Position numbers and translations under genes: made by a program
Shown: piece by piece, positions 52,920 to 63,400 of the stretch
How positions within the stretch are numbered: position 1 is the stretch's first letter
Layout of the letters: every line of letters starts with the position of its first letter
Origin: Staphylococcus haemolyticus
GTDB taxonomy: Bacteria; Bacillota; Bacilli; Staphylococcales; Staphylococcaceae
Assembly (NCBI RefSeq): GCF_006094395.1
Contig: NZ_CP035291.1
Coordinates: 682,001-746,000, forward strand
Reading direction: 5' to 3'
DNA: 64,000 bases
Notes under the pieces: generated by a model
Seen by the model: only the letters and a program-made list of their open reading frames with translations
Databases searched by the model: none
Told to the model about the DNA's origin: nothing

Positions 52920-53369
52920 ATGAAACAATTTGAAATCGTTACTGAACCCATCCAAACAGAACAGTATCGAGAATTTACTATAAATGAACACCAAGGTGCT
53001 GTAGTTGTATTTACAGGACATGTAAGAGAATGGACTAAAGGTATTAAAACAGAATATTTAGAATACGAAGCATATATACCTATGGCGGAGAAAAAATTAG
53101 CACAAATAGGTGATGAAATTGAAGCGCGTTGGCCAGGAACGATTACAACCATTGTTCATCGCATTGGGCCACTTCAAATTTCAGATATAGCGGTGTTAAT
53201 TGCAGTTTCATCACCCCATCGTAAAGATGCATATAGAGCTAACGAATATGCTATTGAACGTATCAAAGAAGTCGTTCCAATTTGGAAAAAGGAAATTTGG
53301 GAAGACGGTGCAGAGTGGCAAGGACATCAAAGAGGTAGCCACGATCTAGCTACTAAAGGAGAGGACTAA
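52920..53369 (+). CDS. moaE: Molybdopterin synthase large subunit
   Basis: Protein of 149 aa that, with MoaD, adds the dithiolene sulfurs to cPMP. Motifs: GAVVVFTGHVREWTKG (near 27-42), LEYEAYIPMAEKKL, VHRIGPLQISDIAVLIAVSSPHRKDAY (near 79-105; active-site Arg/Lys region) and PIWKKEIWEDGAEW. It follows mobB by 7 nt with only a weak ribosome site, so translation may depend on coupling. Confidence 0.93.
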   Translation: MKQFEIVTEPIQTEQYREFTINEHQGAVVVFTGHVREWTKGIKTEYLEYEAYIPMAEKKLAQIGDEIEARWPGTITTIVHRIGPLQISDIAVLIAVSSPHRKDAYRANEYAIERIKEVVPIWKKEIWEDGAEWQGHQRGSHDLATKGED

Positions 53370-53370
53370 C

Positions 53371-53604
53371 GTGAAGGTATTATACTTCGCTGAAATAAAA
53401 GAAATTTTGCAAACTGATAGTGAAACAATTGATATTAATGAATCAATTAACGTTGATGCTTTTAAACAAAATCTGTTTGAGAGACATCCTTCAATTAAAT
53501 CTAAAAAGTTTCAGGTTGCAGTAAATGAAGAATTTGTACAGGATGAGGATATCATACAACCAACAGACACTGTTGCATTGATTCCTCCAGTAAGTGGAGG
53601 TTAA
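53371..53604 (+). CDS. moaD: Molybdopterin synthase small (sulfur carrier) subunit
   Basis: Ubiquitin-like 77-aa protein ending in PPVSGG; the terminal Gly is adenylated by MoeB and then thiocarboxylated. Its start is GTG 53371, with GGAGAGGAC just before, overlapping the end of moaE. It is followed 6 nt later by mobA. Confidence 0.93.
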   Translation: MKVLYFAEIKEILQTDSETIDINESINVDAFKQNLFERHPSIKSKKFQVAVNEEFVQDEDIIQPTDTVALIPPVSGG

Positions 53605-53610
53605 CGGGAA

Positions 53611-54216
53611 ATGAAAGCAATTATTTTAGCAGGTGGTCATTCAGAACGTTTTGGTAAGGCAAAGGCATTTGCCGAAATAGATGGACAATTATTTTACCAA
53701 CGAATTGTTCAAACCTTACAAGAGACTAATATGTTTAATGATATTATTATAAGCACTAATGATCAATTAGCTAATCAATTTAAACATGACAATGTTATTA
53801 TAGATGACGCTAACAATAAAGATAAAGGGCCACTTGCCGGTATTCATACTGTAATGAAACAATACAACGATGAAGAACTGTTTTTTGTAATATCAGTTGA
53901 TACCCCTATGGTAACAGGTAAGGCTATTAGTGCTTTATACCAATTTTTAGTATCAAGACTCATAGAAGATCAAATTGATATAGCTGCTTATTCTGAACAT
54001 AATCGAGTTATACCAACTATAGCCTTTTATCATCCAAATTGTATAAACGTTATGGATGAAGCTTTAGCTTCGAATGACTATAGTTTACGACATGTTTATA
54101 ATAATGTGACGACAGAATGTTTAGATGTTACTAACATACAATCACCTGAATATTGGTATAAGAATATCAACTATCAAGAAGATTTAGATGACTTGAAACA
54201 ACAGATAAATCATTAA
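53611..54216 (+). CDS. mobA: Molybdenum cofactor guanylyltransferase
   Basis: Nucleotidyltransferase of 201 aa. The N-terminal GTP-binding motif is [18 protein letters not shown] (residues 3-20), later [13 protein letters not shown] (near 74) and ISVDTPMVT (near 96, metal Asp). It attaches GMP to Mo-molybdopterin, yielding MGD. Its start follows GTTAACGGGAA, a modest ribosome site. Confidence 0.92.
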   Translation: MKAIILAGGHSERFGKAKAFAEIDGQLFYQRIVQTLQETNMFNDIIISTNDQLANQFKHDNVIIDDANNKDKGPLAGIHTVMKQYNDEELFFVISVDTPMVTGKAISALYQFLVSRLIEDQIDIAAYSEHNRVIPTIAFYHPNCINVMDEALASNDYSLRHVYNNVTTECLDVTNIQSPEYWYKNINYQEDLDDLKQQINH

Positions 54217-54229
54217 GGAGGGTCCATTT

Positions 54230-55252
54230 ATGGTTGCACAAATCAAAGATAAATTAGGTCGACCCATTCGCGATTTGCGTATCTCAGTAACAGACCGTTG
54301 CAATTTTAGATGTGACTATTGCATGCCTAAAGAAATCTTCGGTGATGACTATGTGTTCCTACCTAAAGATGAGTTATTAACGTTTGAAGAAATGGTTAGA
54401 ATCGCGAAAGTTTATGCAGAACTTGGCGTGAAAAAGTTACGTATAACTGGTGGCGAACCACTACTTAGACGAAATTTATATCAACTTATAGCTGAGTTAA
54501 ATCAAATTGATGGTATTGAAGATATCGGTATGACCACTAATGGTCTATTATTAAAAAAACATGGACAAAAATTATACGATGCCGGTTTGCGTCGCATTAA
54601 TGTTAGTTTAGATGCCATTGATAACGAAGTGTTCCAAGCGATAAATAATCGCAATATCAAAGCAACTACCATTCTAGATCAAATTGATTATGCCGTTTCT
54701 ATTGGTTTCCATGTTAAAGTAAACGTTGTCATTCAAAAAGGTATTAATGATGATCAAATTATTCCAATGGTAGATTACTTTAAAGATAAGAATATTGAAA
54801 TCAGATTTATCGAGTTCATGGATGTAGGTAATGATAATGGTTGGGATTTTAGTAAAGTTGTAACTAAAAATGAGATGCTAGATATGATTGAGTCTCATTT
54901 TGATATTGAACCAGTCCCCCCAAAATATTTCGGAGAAGTAGCGAAGTACTATAAGCACAAAGATAATGGCGCTCAATTTGGTTTAATTACAAGTGTGTCA
55001 GCATCATTTTGTTCTACTTGCACGAGAGCACGATTATCATCTGATGGAAAATTTTATGGGTGTTTATTCAGCACTGTTGAGGGCTTTAATATTAAATCAT
55101 TTATACGATCAGGCGTAACCGATGATGAATTAAGAGAACAACTTATAACCTTGTGGAATGTTCGAGATGATCGTTATTCAGATGAACGTACAGAGCAAAC
55201 GGTTAAAAATCGACAACGCAAGAAAATTAATATGAACTACATCGGTGGTTAG
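54230..55252 (+). CDS. moaA: GTP 3',8-cyclase (radical SAM)
   Basis: Radical SAM enzyme of 340 aa that performs the first committed step of molybdenum cofactor synthesis on GTP. The N-terminal [4Fe-4S] motif is [11 protein letters not shown] (near 23-33), the second cluster uses [21 protein letters not shown] (near 261-281), and the protein ends in GG, needed for activity. AAGGAGG precedes ATG 54230. It is the last gene of the + strand Moco run and is followed by a terminator at 55260. Confidence 0.95.
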   Translation: MVAQIKDKLGRPIRDLRISVTDRCNFRCDYCMPKEIFGDDYVFLPKDELLTFEEMVRIAKVYAELGVKKLRITGGEPLLRRNLYQLIAELNQIDGIEDIGMTTNGLLLKKHGQKLYDAGLRRINVSLDAIDNEVFQAINNRNIKATTILDQIDYAVSIGFHVKVNVVIQKGINDDQIIPMVDYFKDKNIEIRFIEFMDVGNDNGWDFSKVVTKNEMLDMIESHFDIEPVPPKYFGEVAKYYKHKDNGAQFGLITSVSASFCSTCTRARLSSDGKFYGCLFSTVEGFNIKSFIRSGVTDDELREQLITLWNVRDDRYSDERTEQTVKNRQRKKINMNYIGG

Positions 55253-55552
55253 ATAACATCTCTAGTAATGGTTTATGACTATTGCTAGAGTTTTTTATTT
55301 TTGGAAAATATATTCAATTAATAGTTTAAATTTAAAGTAAATCATTATTGAATGTAATACCTATGATTAAAGAATATGATTATCATAATAGCATTGAGTA
55401 TATGAATAACTGAATTTGTATTAAACATTAATCAGAAAATAAATAAAATTTGTAATAGATTAAATTGTGTATATGTTATATAATTTTATTAAGGAAATTC
55501 AATTTATAAAGCTATAACTACATCTTAGAATCTACATTGGAGGGCTTTAATT
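55253..55552 (+). terminator. moaA terminator and sarV upstream region
   Basis: The terminator CTCTAGTAAT (55260-55269) / ATTGCTAGAG (55281-55290) plus six T lies at the start of this 300-nt gap. The rest is highly AT-rich and must carry the sarV promoter; no operator was recognised. Confidence 0.8.
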
Positions 55553-55906
55553 ATGACAACAGAAAAAGTTCAACGTTTTATTGCAGCAGAAAGAGAATTA
55601 AGCCAGTTGAAACATTGGTTAAAATCATCGTACAAAATCTCAATAGAGGAATTTGTAGTGTTATTTAAAGTTTATGAAGGTAAGAAAATTAGTGGTAAGG
55701 AGTTACGAGATACATTACATTTCGAGATGTTGTGGGATACAAGTAAAATTGATGTAATTATACGTAAAATTTATAAGAAAGAACTCATTTCTAAATTACG
55801 ATCTGAAACTGATGAACGACAAGTATTTTATTTCTTTAATGCAACGCAACAGAAATTACTTGATAAAATGAAATCTGAAATTGAAGCAATTAGTATTGCT
55901 AATTAA
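55553..55906 (+). CDS. sarV: SarA-family regulator SarV
   Basis: Single-domain winged-helix regulator of 117 aa. The sequence follows S. aureus SarV as remembered: [53 protein letters not shown] and the wing [12 protein letters not shown]. In S. aureus SarV is repressed by SarA and MgrA and promotes autolysis. TGGAGGG precedes ATG 55553. As in S. aureus it lies directly after moaA. Confidence 0.92.
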   Translation: MTTEKVQRFIAAERELSQLKHWLKSSYKISIEEFVVLFKVYEGKKISGKELRDTLHFEMLWDTSKIDVIIRKIYKKELISKLRSETDERQVFYFFNATQQKLLDKMKSEIEAISIAN

Positions 55907-55916
55907 TAAATTATAA

Positions 55917-56090
55917 AAAGGGAGTGGGACAGAAATAATATTTTCTCAAAATTTATTTCGTTGTCATACCCCGGCAAGGGTGACTAGGTTTGAAAAAAGC
56001 TTGATTCAAGCGCATTTTCAAATCAGTCAGCTACTGACAAAATGATAAAATAGGCTGAGACATTTTATTTTGTCCCAGCCTCTTTCTACA
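55917..56090 (-). repeat. Dispersed intergenic repeat, composite copy between sarV and MFS gene
   Basis: Read on the minus strand: terminator hairpin AGGCTGGGACA...TGTCTCAGCCT next to the MFS stop, then CAGTAGCTGACTGATTTG, CCTAGTCACCCTTGCCGGGGT and a second hairpin ending TTTCTGTCCCACTCCC plus T. It serves both convergent genes as terminator. Confidence 0.68.
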
Positions 56091-56092
56091 TA

Positions 56093-57298
56093 TTAATTTA
56101 ATTGTGTTTTAACTTTTCGTCCATGAACAATAAAGTAAAGAACGGTACAAAGTGCTGCTACGATAGCCATAATGATATAAACTTCAGTGTAACTAATGAA
56201 ACCTGTGAATAAGCCTAATAAAGATGGACCAAATCCTATACCTATATCTAAACCAATAAAGTAAGTTGATGTTGCAATACCATATTTATTAGTAGGTGAC
56301 ACTTTAATGGCAATAGCCTGCATAGATGATGATAAATTGCCATAACCAATACCTAAGAAGATACCAGCCAGTAACAACATCCATCCACTATAACTGAACA
56401 CTAGTATAATAAATGTAATGATAAGTGCAATAAATGCTGGATAAACGACAACATTTTCTGTACGTGCATCAATCATTCGACCTGCAATTGGACGTGTAAC
56501 TAGAGAAGCGATGGCGTAACAAATAAAGAAGTAACTAGAAGCTTCTAATAAATGTCGTTGTTCTGCAAAAAATTTCAAGAAAGTCAGTATTGAAGCATAG
56601 TTTAGTGCAATAACCATCATAACTATTGATACTGGTACTGCTTCTTTTGCAATGAAGTTGTGTATATTGAAGCCTGATGCTTTAGCAATTTTTGCATCTG
56701 TATTATTATGAACAGCATCAAAATCAATTTTAATAAATAGTGAAATTATTAAACTGATCACACCTAAAACTACACATATAGCAAATAGTAAATTGATAGA
56801 GAATGATTTTAATAATAAGATACCGAAGAATGGGCCTATAGCTGTACCAAGTACTAAACTAAGTGAAAATAGACTAATACCTTCGCTCTTACGCTCAACA
56901 GGTGTGACATGTGCTGCAATAGTACCAGTTGCAGTAGTAGCTATAGCAGTCGCAATCCCGTTAATTAGACGTACGAACATTAAGAATGTGATTGATCCAG
57001 GAATGAAGTAAAGTAATTGTGTAATCACAAGCAATAATAATCCAGTAATTAATATTTTTTTTGGACCAAATTTATTTACATATTTACCAGTTCCAAATCT
57101 ACCTATTAAAGAACCGATAATAAATAACCCCACTACTAATCCAGCTAAACTATCTGAGGCATGATAAGTAGACTTACTATAATCTGCAATAATTACTAAT
57201 AAAAGATACATACATAAATAAACGAAAAAATTGATTGAGAAATTAACTGTAAAGCTTTTCGTGAAAATAGGCTGTTTTATATCCGTGTTTTGAGTCAT
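56093..57298 (-). CDS. MFS transporter
   Basis: Major facilitator of 401 aa with 12 expected segments. The loop 2-3 motif is RFGTGKYVNKFGPKKILI (near 67-84), and a proline/glycine pattern in segment 5 (VLGTAIGPFFGILLL) resembles drug:H+ antiporter-1 families. The substrate is unknown; drug or metabolite export is plausible because the gene is coupled to a MarR regulator, whose stop overlaps its start by 4 nt (ATGA). Confidence 0.86.
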   Translation of the reverse strand: MTQNTDIKQPIFTKSFTVNFSINFFVYLCMYLLLVIIADYSKSTYHASDSLAGLVVGLFIIGSLIGRFGTGKYVNKFGPKKILITGLLLLVITQLLYFIPGSITFLMFVRLINGIATAIATTATGTIAAHVTPVERKSEGISLFSLSLVLGTAIGPFFGILLLKSFSINLLFAICVVLGVISLIISLFIKIDFDAVHNNTDAKIAKASGFNIHNFIAKEAVPVSIVMMVIALNYASILTFLKFFAEQRHLLEASSYFFICYAIASLVTRPIAGRMIDARTENVVVYPAFIALIITFIILVFSYSGWMLLLAGIFLGIGYGNLSSSMQAIAIKVSPTNKYGIATSTYFIGLDIGIGFGPSLLGLFTGFISYTEVYIIMAIVAALCTVLYFIVHGRKVKTQLN

Positions 57299-57732
57299 TC
57301 TGATTCCTCCTCTAAAAATGCATGATGAAGTTTGTTCATTACTGAAATAACATTTTCAAGTTCCACGTCAGATAATCTAGCATTTTTAATAAGCTCACGC
57401 TGAACTGGTAGTATCTTACGATAAACGTCTACATATAATGTTTGACCTTTATCAGAGAGACTTAATAACTTCTCACGCTTATCTTCCTTACTTGGTTCTA
57501 CAATTAATAACTCTCTATCAGATAAAACTTTAATAATTTTACGTGTAGTGGGTTTCTCAATAAAGCGACGTTTAGAGATGTGAACTAAAGTCGTTGGAGA
57601 TGTACTCGCAATATCTCTTAATATCAACCATTGTCCAGGGTGTAAATCAAACTGGTCGAGTATCGATTGCGTTCGTTTCATATATGGACGGTATAAACCA
57701 ATGAAACTGTTAAAAAATTCATTTGTTAACAT
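57295..57732 (-). CDS. MarR-family transcriptional regulator
   Basis: Winged-helix regulator of 145 aa. The DNA-binding part is STSPTTLVHISKRRFIEKPTTRKIIKVLSDRELL (near 50-83), followed by the wing KEDKREKLLSLSDKG. It is the first gene of a two-gene minus-strand operon with the MFS transporter. A perfect 7-3-7 palindrome in its own 5' leader suggests autorepression. GGAAGGAG precedes ATG 57732. Confidence 0.88.
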   Translation of the reverse strand: MLTNEFFNSFIGLYRPYMKRTQSILDQFDLHPGQWLILRDIASTSPTTLVHISKRRFIEKPTTRKIIKVLSDRELLIVEPSKEDKREKLLSLSDKGQTLYVDVYRKILPVQRELIKNARLSDVELENVISVMNKLHHAFLEEESE

Positions 57733-57751
57733 AATATACTCCTTCCAAACA

Positions 57752-57768
57752 AGTTAGCTTTGCTAACT
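57752..57768 (-). promoter_or_regulatory. Palindromic operator of the MarR-MFS operon
   Basis: AGTTAGC-TTT-GCTAACT, a perfect 7-3-7 inverted repeat 20-36 nt upstream of the MarR start and just downstream of the expected transcription start. Confidence 0.7.
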
Positions 57769-57786
57769 ATTTTTTGAACAAAAATA

Positions 57787-57815
57787 ATTATATGCCGTAT
57801 TTTAAAAAAATGCAA
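57787..57815 (-). promoter_or_regulatory. Promoter of the MarR-MFS operon
   Basis: Minus strand: TTGCAT (57815-57810), 17 nt, TATAAT (57792-57787). Confidence 0.7.
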
Positions 57816-57910
57816 TACTAAATAGATAAATTACACGATTAAAAGAAGTAATCTTAAAAGAAGTTTGATAAGATAGATGCAAGTCGAATAATTAAAGGGG
57901 AATACGATCA

Positions 57911-58672
57911 ATGGAACTTAGATTTGACCATATTATTCATTATGTAGATAACCTTAAAAACTTTAAATATCCGGGAGAAATTCTAAAAATTAATTCTGGT
58001 GGTAAACATCACAAATTTGGAACATACAATCGTTTATCATATATTAATGAAAATTACATAGAATTGATAGATGTAGAAGATAAAGAAAAATTAAATAAAG
58101 AGTCCAAAACAGAAGAGGGTCGAGTTGCTTTTGCGACTAAAATCGTTCAAGACCATTACAAACAAGGGTTTAAAACAATTGCATTAAGAACATCAAATAT
58201 TGAATTAATAAAAAAATCTTTAGAAGAACGTAACATTGATACGATTGGACCAGTAGAAATGCATAGAGAGAATAAAAAAGGTGATAAATTAAATTGGAAA
58301 TTACTTTACATTGCAGACCCTGATTACATGGTAAAGCCACCATTTTTCATAGAATGGGAGGAAAGGGAAGAAGTGCACAATCAGAAATTAGAGCCTCTTT
58401 TCCAAAAACAATTTAAAATCCATAAAATAATTATTGATAGTGAAAAACGCTCTAAAACACTATCTAAATGGAAAAAATGGTTCGATGTGACTATCCTTGA
58501 AGAAGGAGATAATTATACAGATGTGCAATTAACGGTAGACCATATTATTTACCGTATTCAAGATGGTAAAACGTCAGGCTATAATACGATTATATTTAAA
58601 GATACAGAAACGACTGCACCTTACTCAATTATTACGAAAGGTGCGAAATATCGATTCGAGCCTGAAGGTTAG
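57911..58672 (+). CDS. Glyoxalase-like (VOC) domain protein
   Basis: Soluble protein of 253 aa with the N-terminal pattern of glyoxalase-like domains: RFDHIIHYVDNL, GGKHHKFGTYNRLSYINENYIELIDV (His and Glu of a VOC metal site), and a second half (about 140-253) with KIHKIIID...LTVDHIIYRIQDG resembling another VOC module. Function unknown; relatives include DUF-type putative dioxygenases and lactoylglutathione lyase-like proteins. Start ATG 57911 follows AAAGGGG. Its stop overlaps the end of the convergent small gene by 4 nt. Confidence 0.8.
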   Translation: MELRFDHIIHYVDNLKNFKYPGEILKINSGGKHHKFGTYNRLSYINENYIELIDVEDKEKLNKESKTEEGRVAFATKIVQDHYKQGFKTIALRTSNIELIKKSLEERNIDTIGPVEMHRENKKGDKLNWKLLYIADPDYMVKPPFFIEWEEREEVHNQKLEPLFQKQFKIHKIIIDSEKRSKTLSKWKKWFDVTILEEGDNYTDVQLTVDHIIYRIQDGKTSGYNTIIFKDTETTAPYSIITKGAKYRFEPEG

Positions 58673-58920
58673 TATAGATAAATATAAGTACTATGGGCGA
58701 TAAGTGTCATATGAACGATTGAAAGTATTAGAGATAATATGCTGAGATATGTAGTTACTTTAGACTTCCTTAAAAGCAAGAAAAAGATAGTTAAGACGAA
58801 CGACAGTCCAACGAACATTACTCTTAAACTAAAATATGAAACTGTTAAAGGTTGAGTCATAGTGACACCAATAGCTATCGTGTTAAACAAAATAAATAAT
58901 ATTAATAATAAATATCGCAT
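58669..58920 (-). CDS. Small three-segment membrane protein
   Basis: A protein of 83 aa beginning MRYLLLILFILFN with three hydrophobic helices (about 3-20, 27-48, 54-76). ATG 58920 lies 5-6 nt behind AAAAAGAGG; the upstream in-frame TTG (58938) would place the ribosome site inside the gene. It converges with, and overlaps by 4 nt, the glyoxalase-like gene. No known family. Confidence 0.65.
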   Translation of the reverse strand: MRYLLLILFILFNTIAIGVTMTQPLTVSYFSLRVMFVGLSFVLTIFFLLLRKSKVTTYLSILSLILSIVHMTLIAHSTYIYLY

Positions 58921-59083
58921 GTTAAACCTCTTTTTCAAGACTAATTTAAAATTTTAAGTTTATATAGTATATCAAAAATTTAAAACTAGAAATAATATTT
59001 TAATCGCACGGCGAGTTTGTCGACACTCTAAACATGACATTGTATAATTATAATTAATGTAAAGAAAAAGGAGTTTTTATAGC

Positions 59084-60343
59084 ATGGAAAAGATGAATAT
59101 CACTAACCAAGAGCATGATGCGTTTGTGAAAGCTCATCCTAATGGTGATTTATTACAGTTAACAAAATGGGCAGAAACTAAACGCCTAACAGGATGGTAT
59201 TCAAAGCGTGTGGCAGTGGGTGAAGATGGTGAGATTAAAGGTGTAGGTCAATTATTATTTAAAAAGATACCTAAACTACCATTCACGCTATGTTACGTTT
59301 CTCGTGGTTTCGTAACGGATTATAGTGATAAAGCTGCATTGGAACAGTTATTAGAAGAAACTAAAAAAGTAGCTAAAGCAGAAAAAGCCTATGCTATTAA
59401 AATTGATCCAGATGTAGAAGTAGATAAAGGTATAGATGCACTTAAAAATTTAAATGCGCTAGGTTTTAAACATAAAGGTTTCAAAGAAGGGCTGTCTAAA
59501 GACTATATTCAACCACGTATGACAATGATTACGCCAATAGATAAATCAGATGAGGAAATATTCCAAAGTTTTGAGCGCCGTAATCGTTCTAAAGTAAGAC
59601 TATCATTGAAACGTGGTACTAAAGTTGAACGTTCAAATCGAGAAGGGCTTAAAAATTTCGCTGAATTAATGAAAATAACAGGAGAACGTGACGGCTTTTT
59701 AACACGTGATTTAAGCTATTTTCAAAATATTTATGACTCACTTCATGAAGATGGCGATGCTGAATTATTCCTTGTGAAATTAGAACCTAAACCTGTCTTA
59801 GATGATATTGATAATGAACTTAAGGAACTTGAAAGCGAAAAAACGCAACTTCAAAATAAATACGAGAGAAAGCAAGATAAAAAGACTAAAAATAAATTAA
59901 ACGATGTCGAAGCTAAAATTCAAAAAACCATTGAAAGAAAAGACGACATGACTGACTTATTAGCAAAACATCCTAATGGAATTTATTTATCTGGTGCATT
60001 GTTAATGTTTGCAGGATCTAAATCATATTACTTATATGGTGCTTCATCGAATGATTACCGTGACTTCTTGCCTAACCATCATATGCAATATGAGATGATG
60101 AAGTTTGCGCGTGAACATGGCGCTAAAACATACGATTTTGGTGGAACTGATAATAATCCAGATAAAGACTCTGAACACTACGGTTTATGGGCGTTTAAAC
60201 GTGTCTGGGGCACTTATTTAAGTGAAAAGATAGGGGAATTTGACTATGTATTAAATCAACCCCTTTATCAATTAATTGAACAGGTTAAACCGCGATTAAC
60301 AAAAGCTAAAATTAAAATTTCTCGTAAATTAAAAGGCAAATAG
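59084..60343 (+). CDS. femX: Lipid II:glycine glycyltransferase FemX (FmhB)
   Basis: Cytoplasmic Fem-family peptidyltransferase of 419 aa that adds the first glycine, from glycyl-tRNA, to the lysine side chain of lipid II; essential for pentaglycine bridges in S. aureus. Two GNAT-like subdomains flank a charged coiled-coil arm (about 245-300; ELESEKTQLQNKYERKQDKKTKNK). Conserved segments include ITNQEHDAFVKAHPNGDLLQLTKWAETK, FERRNRSKVRLSLKRG and YDFGGTDNNPDKDSEHYGLW. The coiled-coil arm differs more from remembered S. aureus than the rest. AAAAGGAG precedes ATG 59084. Monocistronic. Confidence 0.94.
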   Translation: MEKMNITNQEHDAFVKAHPNGDLLQLTKWAETKRLTGWYSKRVAVGEDGEIKGVGQLLFKKIPKLPFTLCYVSRGFVTDYSDKAALEQLLEETKKVAKAEKAYAIKIDPDVEVDKGIDALKNLNALGFKHKGFKEGLSKDYIQPRMTMITPIDKSDEEIFQSFERRNRSKVRLSLKRGTKVERSNREGLKNFAELMKITGERDGFLTRDLSYFQNIYDSLHEDGDAELFLVKLEPKPVLDDIDNELKELESEKTQLQNKYERKQDKKTKNKLNDVEAKIQKTIERKDDMTDLLAKHPNGIYLSGALLMFAGSKSYYLYGASSNDYRDFLPNHHMQYEMMKFAREHGAKTYDFGGTDNNPDKDSEHYGLWAFKRVWGTYLSEKIGEFDYVLNQPLYQLIEQVKPRLTKAKIKISRKLKGK

Positions 60344-60361
60344 TCATTAACGATTAAATTT

Positions 60362-60408
60362 AAATCTGAACGATTCCACAATAATCATTGTGACGTTCAG
60401 ATTTTTTT
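60362..60408 (+). terminator. Terminator of femX
   Basis: AAATCTGAACG (60362-60372) / CGTTCAGATTT (60394-60404), with inner CACAAT/ATTGTG, then T residues. Confidence 0.88.
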
Positions 60409-60481
60409 AGGATAATAGGAATGATTAAAAAATAAAAAAATTATAGCTTTTTAAAAGAAAAAGAATGGGGGAAGTAAATAA

Positions 60482-63400
60482 GTGATAAAGAGGATGTTAA
60501 CGTTCTCGTTGGGAAATAAATTCGCAATTTTCTTAATGGTTGTTTTAGTAATATTAGGAGGCGTATATTCTAGTGCTAAATTAAAATTAGAATTACTTCC
60601 AGATGTTGAAAATCCAGTTATATCTGTACAAACAACAATGCCAGGTGCTACACCTCAAACAACCCAAGATGAGATTAGTTCTAAAATTGATAACCAAGTA
60701 CGATCTTTAGCATATGTTAAAAGTGTAGAGACACAGTCGATACAAAATGCATCAATTGTAACTGTTGAATATAATAATGGTACAGACATGGATAAAGCTG
60801 AAGAAGTATTAAAGAAAGAAATAGATAAATTAGACTTTAAAGATGGGGTTAGTGAGCCAGAATTAACACGAAATTCCATGGATGCATTCCCAATCGTAGC
60901 CTATTCATTTACTAATAAAAATGATGACTTAAAAACCACAACAAAAGAAATTAATGACCAACTTATTCCTAAATTACAAACAATTGATGGCGTTCAGAAT
61001 GCTCAACTTAATGGTCAAACAACGAGACAAGTTACATTGAAATTTAAACAAAACAAATTAGATGAAGCGGGACTAACAGCTGATGACGTAGAAAATTACA
61101 TAAAAACAGCAACTCGAGAAACACCTCTTGGATTATTTCAATTTGGAAAAAATGAAAAATCTTTAGTAGTTGATGGTCAATTTAAATCTGTTAAAGCACT
61201 CAAAGACTTAGAAATCCCATTAACAATAAGTGGTCAGAGTCAATCAGGTAGTAGTGATGATCAATCAGGTAGTGAGATGAGTAGTACTGGAGATAATGCA
61301 TCATCTTCAAGTTCTCAATCTCAAATGAGTAATCAATCTCAAGCTTCAAATGGAGAAATGCCAAGCGTACCATTAAGTGAATTAGCAACAATAACTGTAG
61401 GAGATGAACGTGAGTCAATTTCTAAGACGAACGGAAAAGATGCAGTTAATGTACAAATTATGAAAGCACAAGATGCTAACACAGTTCAAGTTGCTAAAGA
61501 AGCTCAAAATAAAATTGATGAATTTGTAAAAAATAATGATGACATAAAAGCTACAAAAACCATGGATACTGCTAAACCAATTGAAGATTCATTATATACA
61601 ATGGTTGAAAAAGCAGCTTTAGGAACGATTGTCGCAATTATAGTTATCTTATTATTCTTGAGAAATATTAGAACCACGGCTATCTCAATTGTTTCCATTC
61701 CGCTTTCGATTTTAATAGCACTTATCGCATTAAAATTAAGTGATGTATCGCTAAACATTTTGACATTAGGTGCATTAACAATTGCTATCAGTCGTGTGAT
61801 AGATGACTCAATTGTTGTTGTAGAGAATATTTATCGAAGATTATCAGATCCTAAAGAAGAATTGTCTGGCAACAATTTAGTCATTAGTGCAACAAGAGAA
61901 GTAGTTAAACCGATTCTATCTTCTACAATTGTTACTATAATCGTGTTCTTACCACTAGCATTTGTGTCAGGGTCAGTTGGTGAAATGTTTAGACCTTTCG
62001 CACTAGCAATTGCATTTAGTTTATTAGCATCTTTACTTGTATCCATTACTGTGGTGCCAGCATTGGCTTCTACATTTTTTAAAAAAGGTATTAAGTTAAA
62101 ACGCAATTCACAACATCAGAATGATAGAGGACTAGGTGTTGTAAGCAAGAGTTATCGTAAAATTTTAAATTGGTCATTAAATCATAAATGGATAGTCTTA
62201 ATTATTAGTGTCGTTATTCTAGTAGGAAGCATTGCGTTAGGTGGCGCAAAATTAGGTACAAGCTATATTTCAACAGGTGATGACAAATTCTTAGCCGTAA
62301 CCTATACACCTAAACCCGGTGAAACTGAAAAAGCTGTTTTAGGTCATGCAAAGCAAGCACAGAAATATTTACAATCCAAGGATAAAGTAAAAACAGTTCA
62401 ATATTCAGTGGGAGGTCCATCACCAGCAGACCCAACTGGTAGTACAAATAGTATGGCTATTATGGTTGAATATGACAAAGATACACCTAACTTTGAAGAA
62501 GAGCCTGATAAAGTTATCTCTCATTTATCAAAAATGAATCAACCAGGTGAATGGAAAAATCAAGACATGGGTAATGGTTCTGGTAATGATTCAGTTGAAG
62601 TTACAGTCAAAGGGCCATCTACGAATGCAATTAAAGATACAGTTGCTAAAGTAGAGCAAAAGATGAAATCAGTAAACGGAATCACCAATGTAAAATCAGA
62701 TTTATCGCAAACCTATGATCAATATGAAATTAAAGTAGATCAAAATAAAGCAACAGAGAAAGGTATTTCTGCAGGACAATTAGCATTAAATTTAAATGAG
62801 AATTTGCCTGAAAAGACGATTACTACAGTTAAAGAAAATGACAATAAAGTCGATGTTAAAGTAAAACAAAACAAGCAGACGGATTGGTCTCGAAATAAAT
62901 TAAATAATATGGAATTAAAATCACCAACAGGTGAAACGGTAAAACTTAAAGATATAGCCGAACTAGAACGTACAACTACGCCAAGTAAATTAGTTCAAGA
63001 AGATGGTGACTACGCAACAACTGTTTCCGGTAAAATTACTGATTCAGATGTAGGTGGTGTATCTAGTAAGGTAATGAATAAAATCAATAATATAGATAAA
63101 CCAGACAACGTTAAAGTTAATGTGGGTGGTGCTACAGATGATATTAATCAAGCAATGACGCAATTGGCATTCGCCATGTTAGTAGCTATCGTTATCGTAT
63201 ATTTAGTATTAGTCATCACATTTAAAGGTGGCTTAGCACCTTTCACAATACTATTCTCACTACCATTTACTATTATTGGTGTCGTATTAGCATTATTAAT
63301 TACAGGTGAAACAATATCTGTTCCAAGTTTAATTGGAATGTTAATGTTAATCGGTATCGTAGTAACCAATGCTATAGTGTTAATTGATCGTGTGATAACA

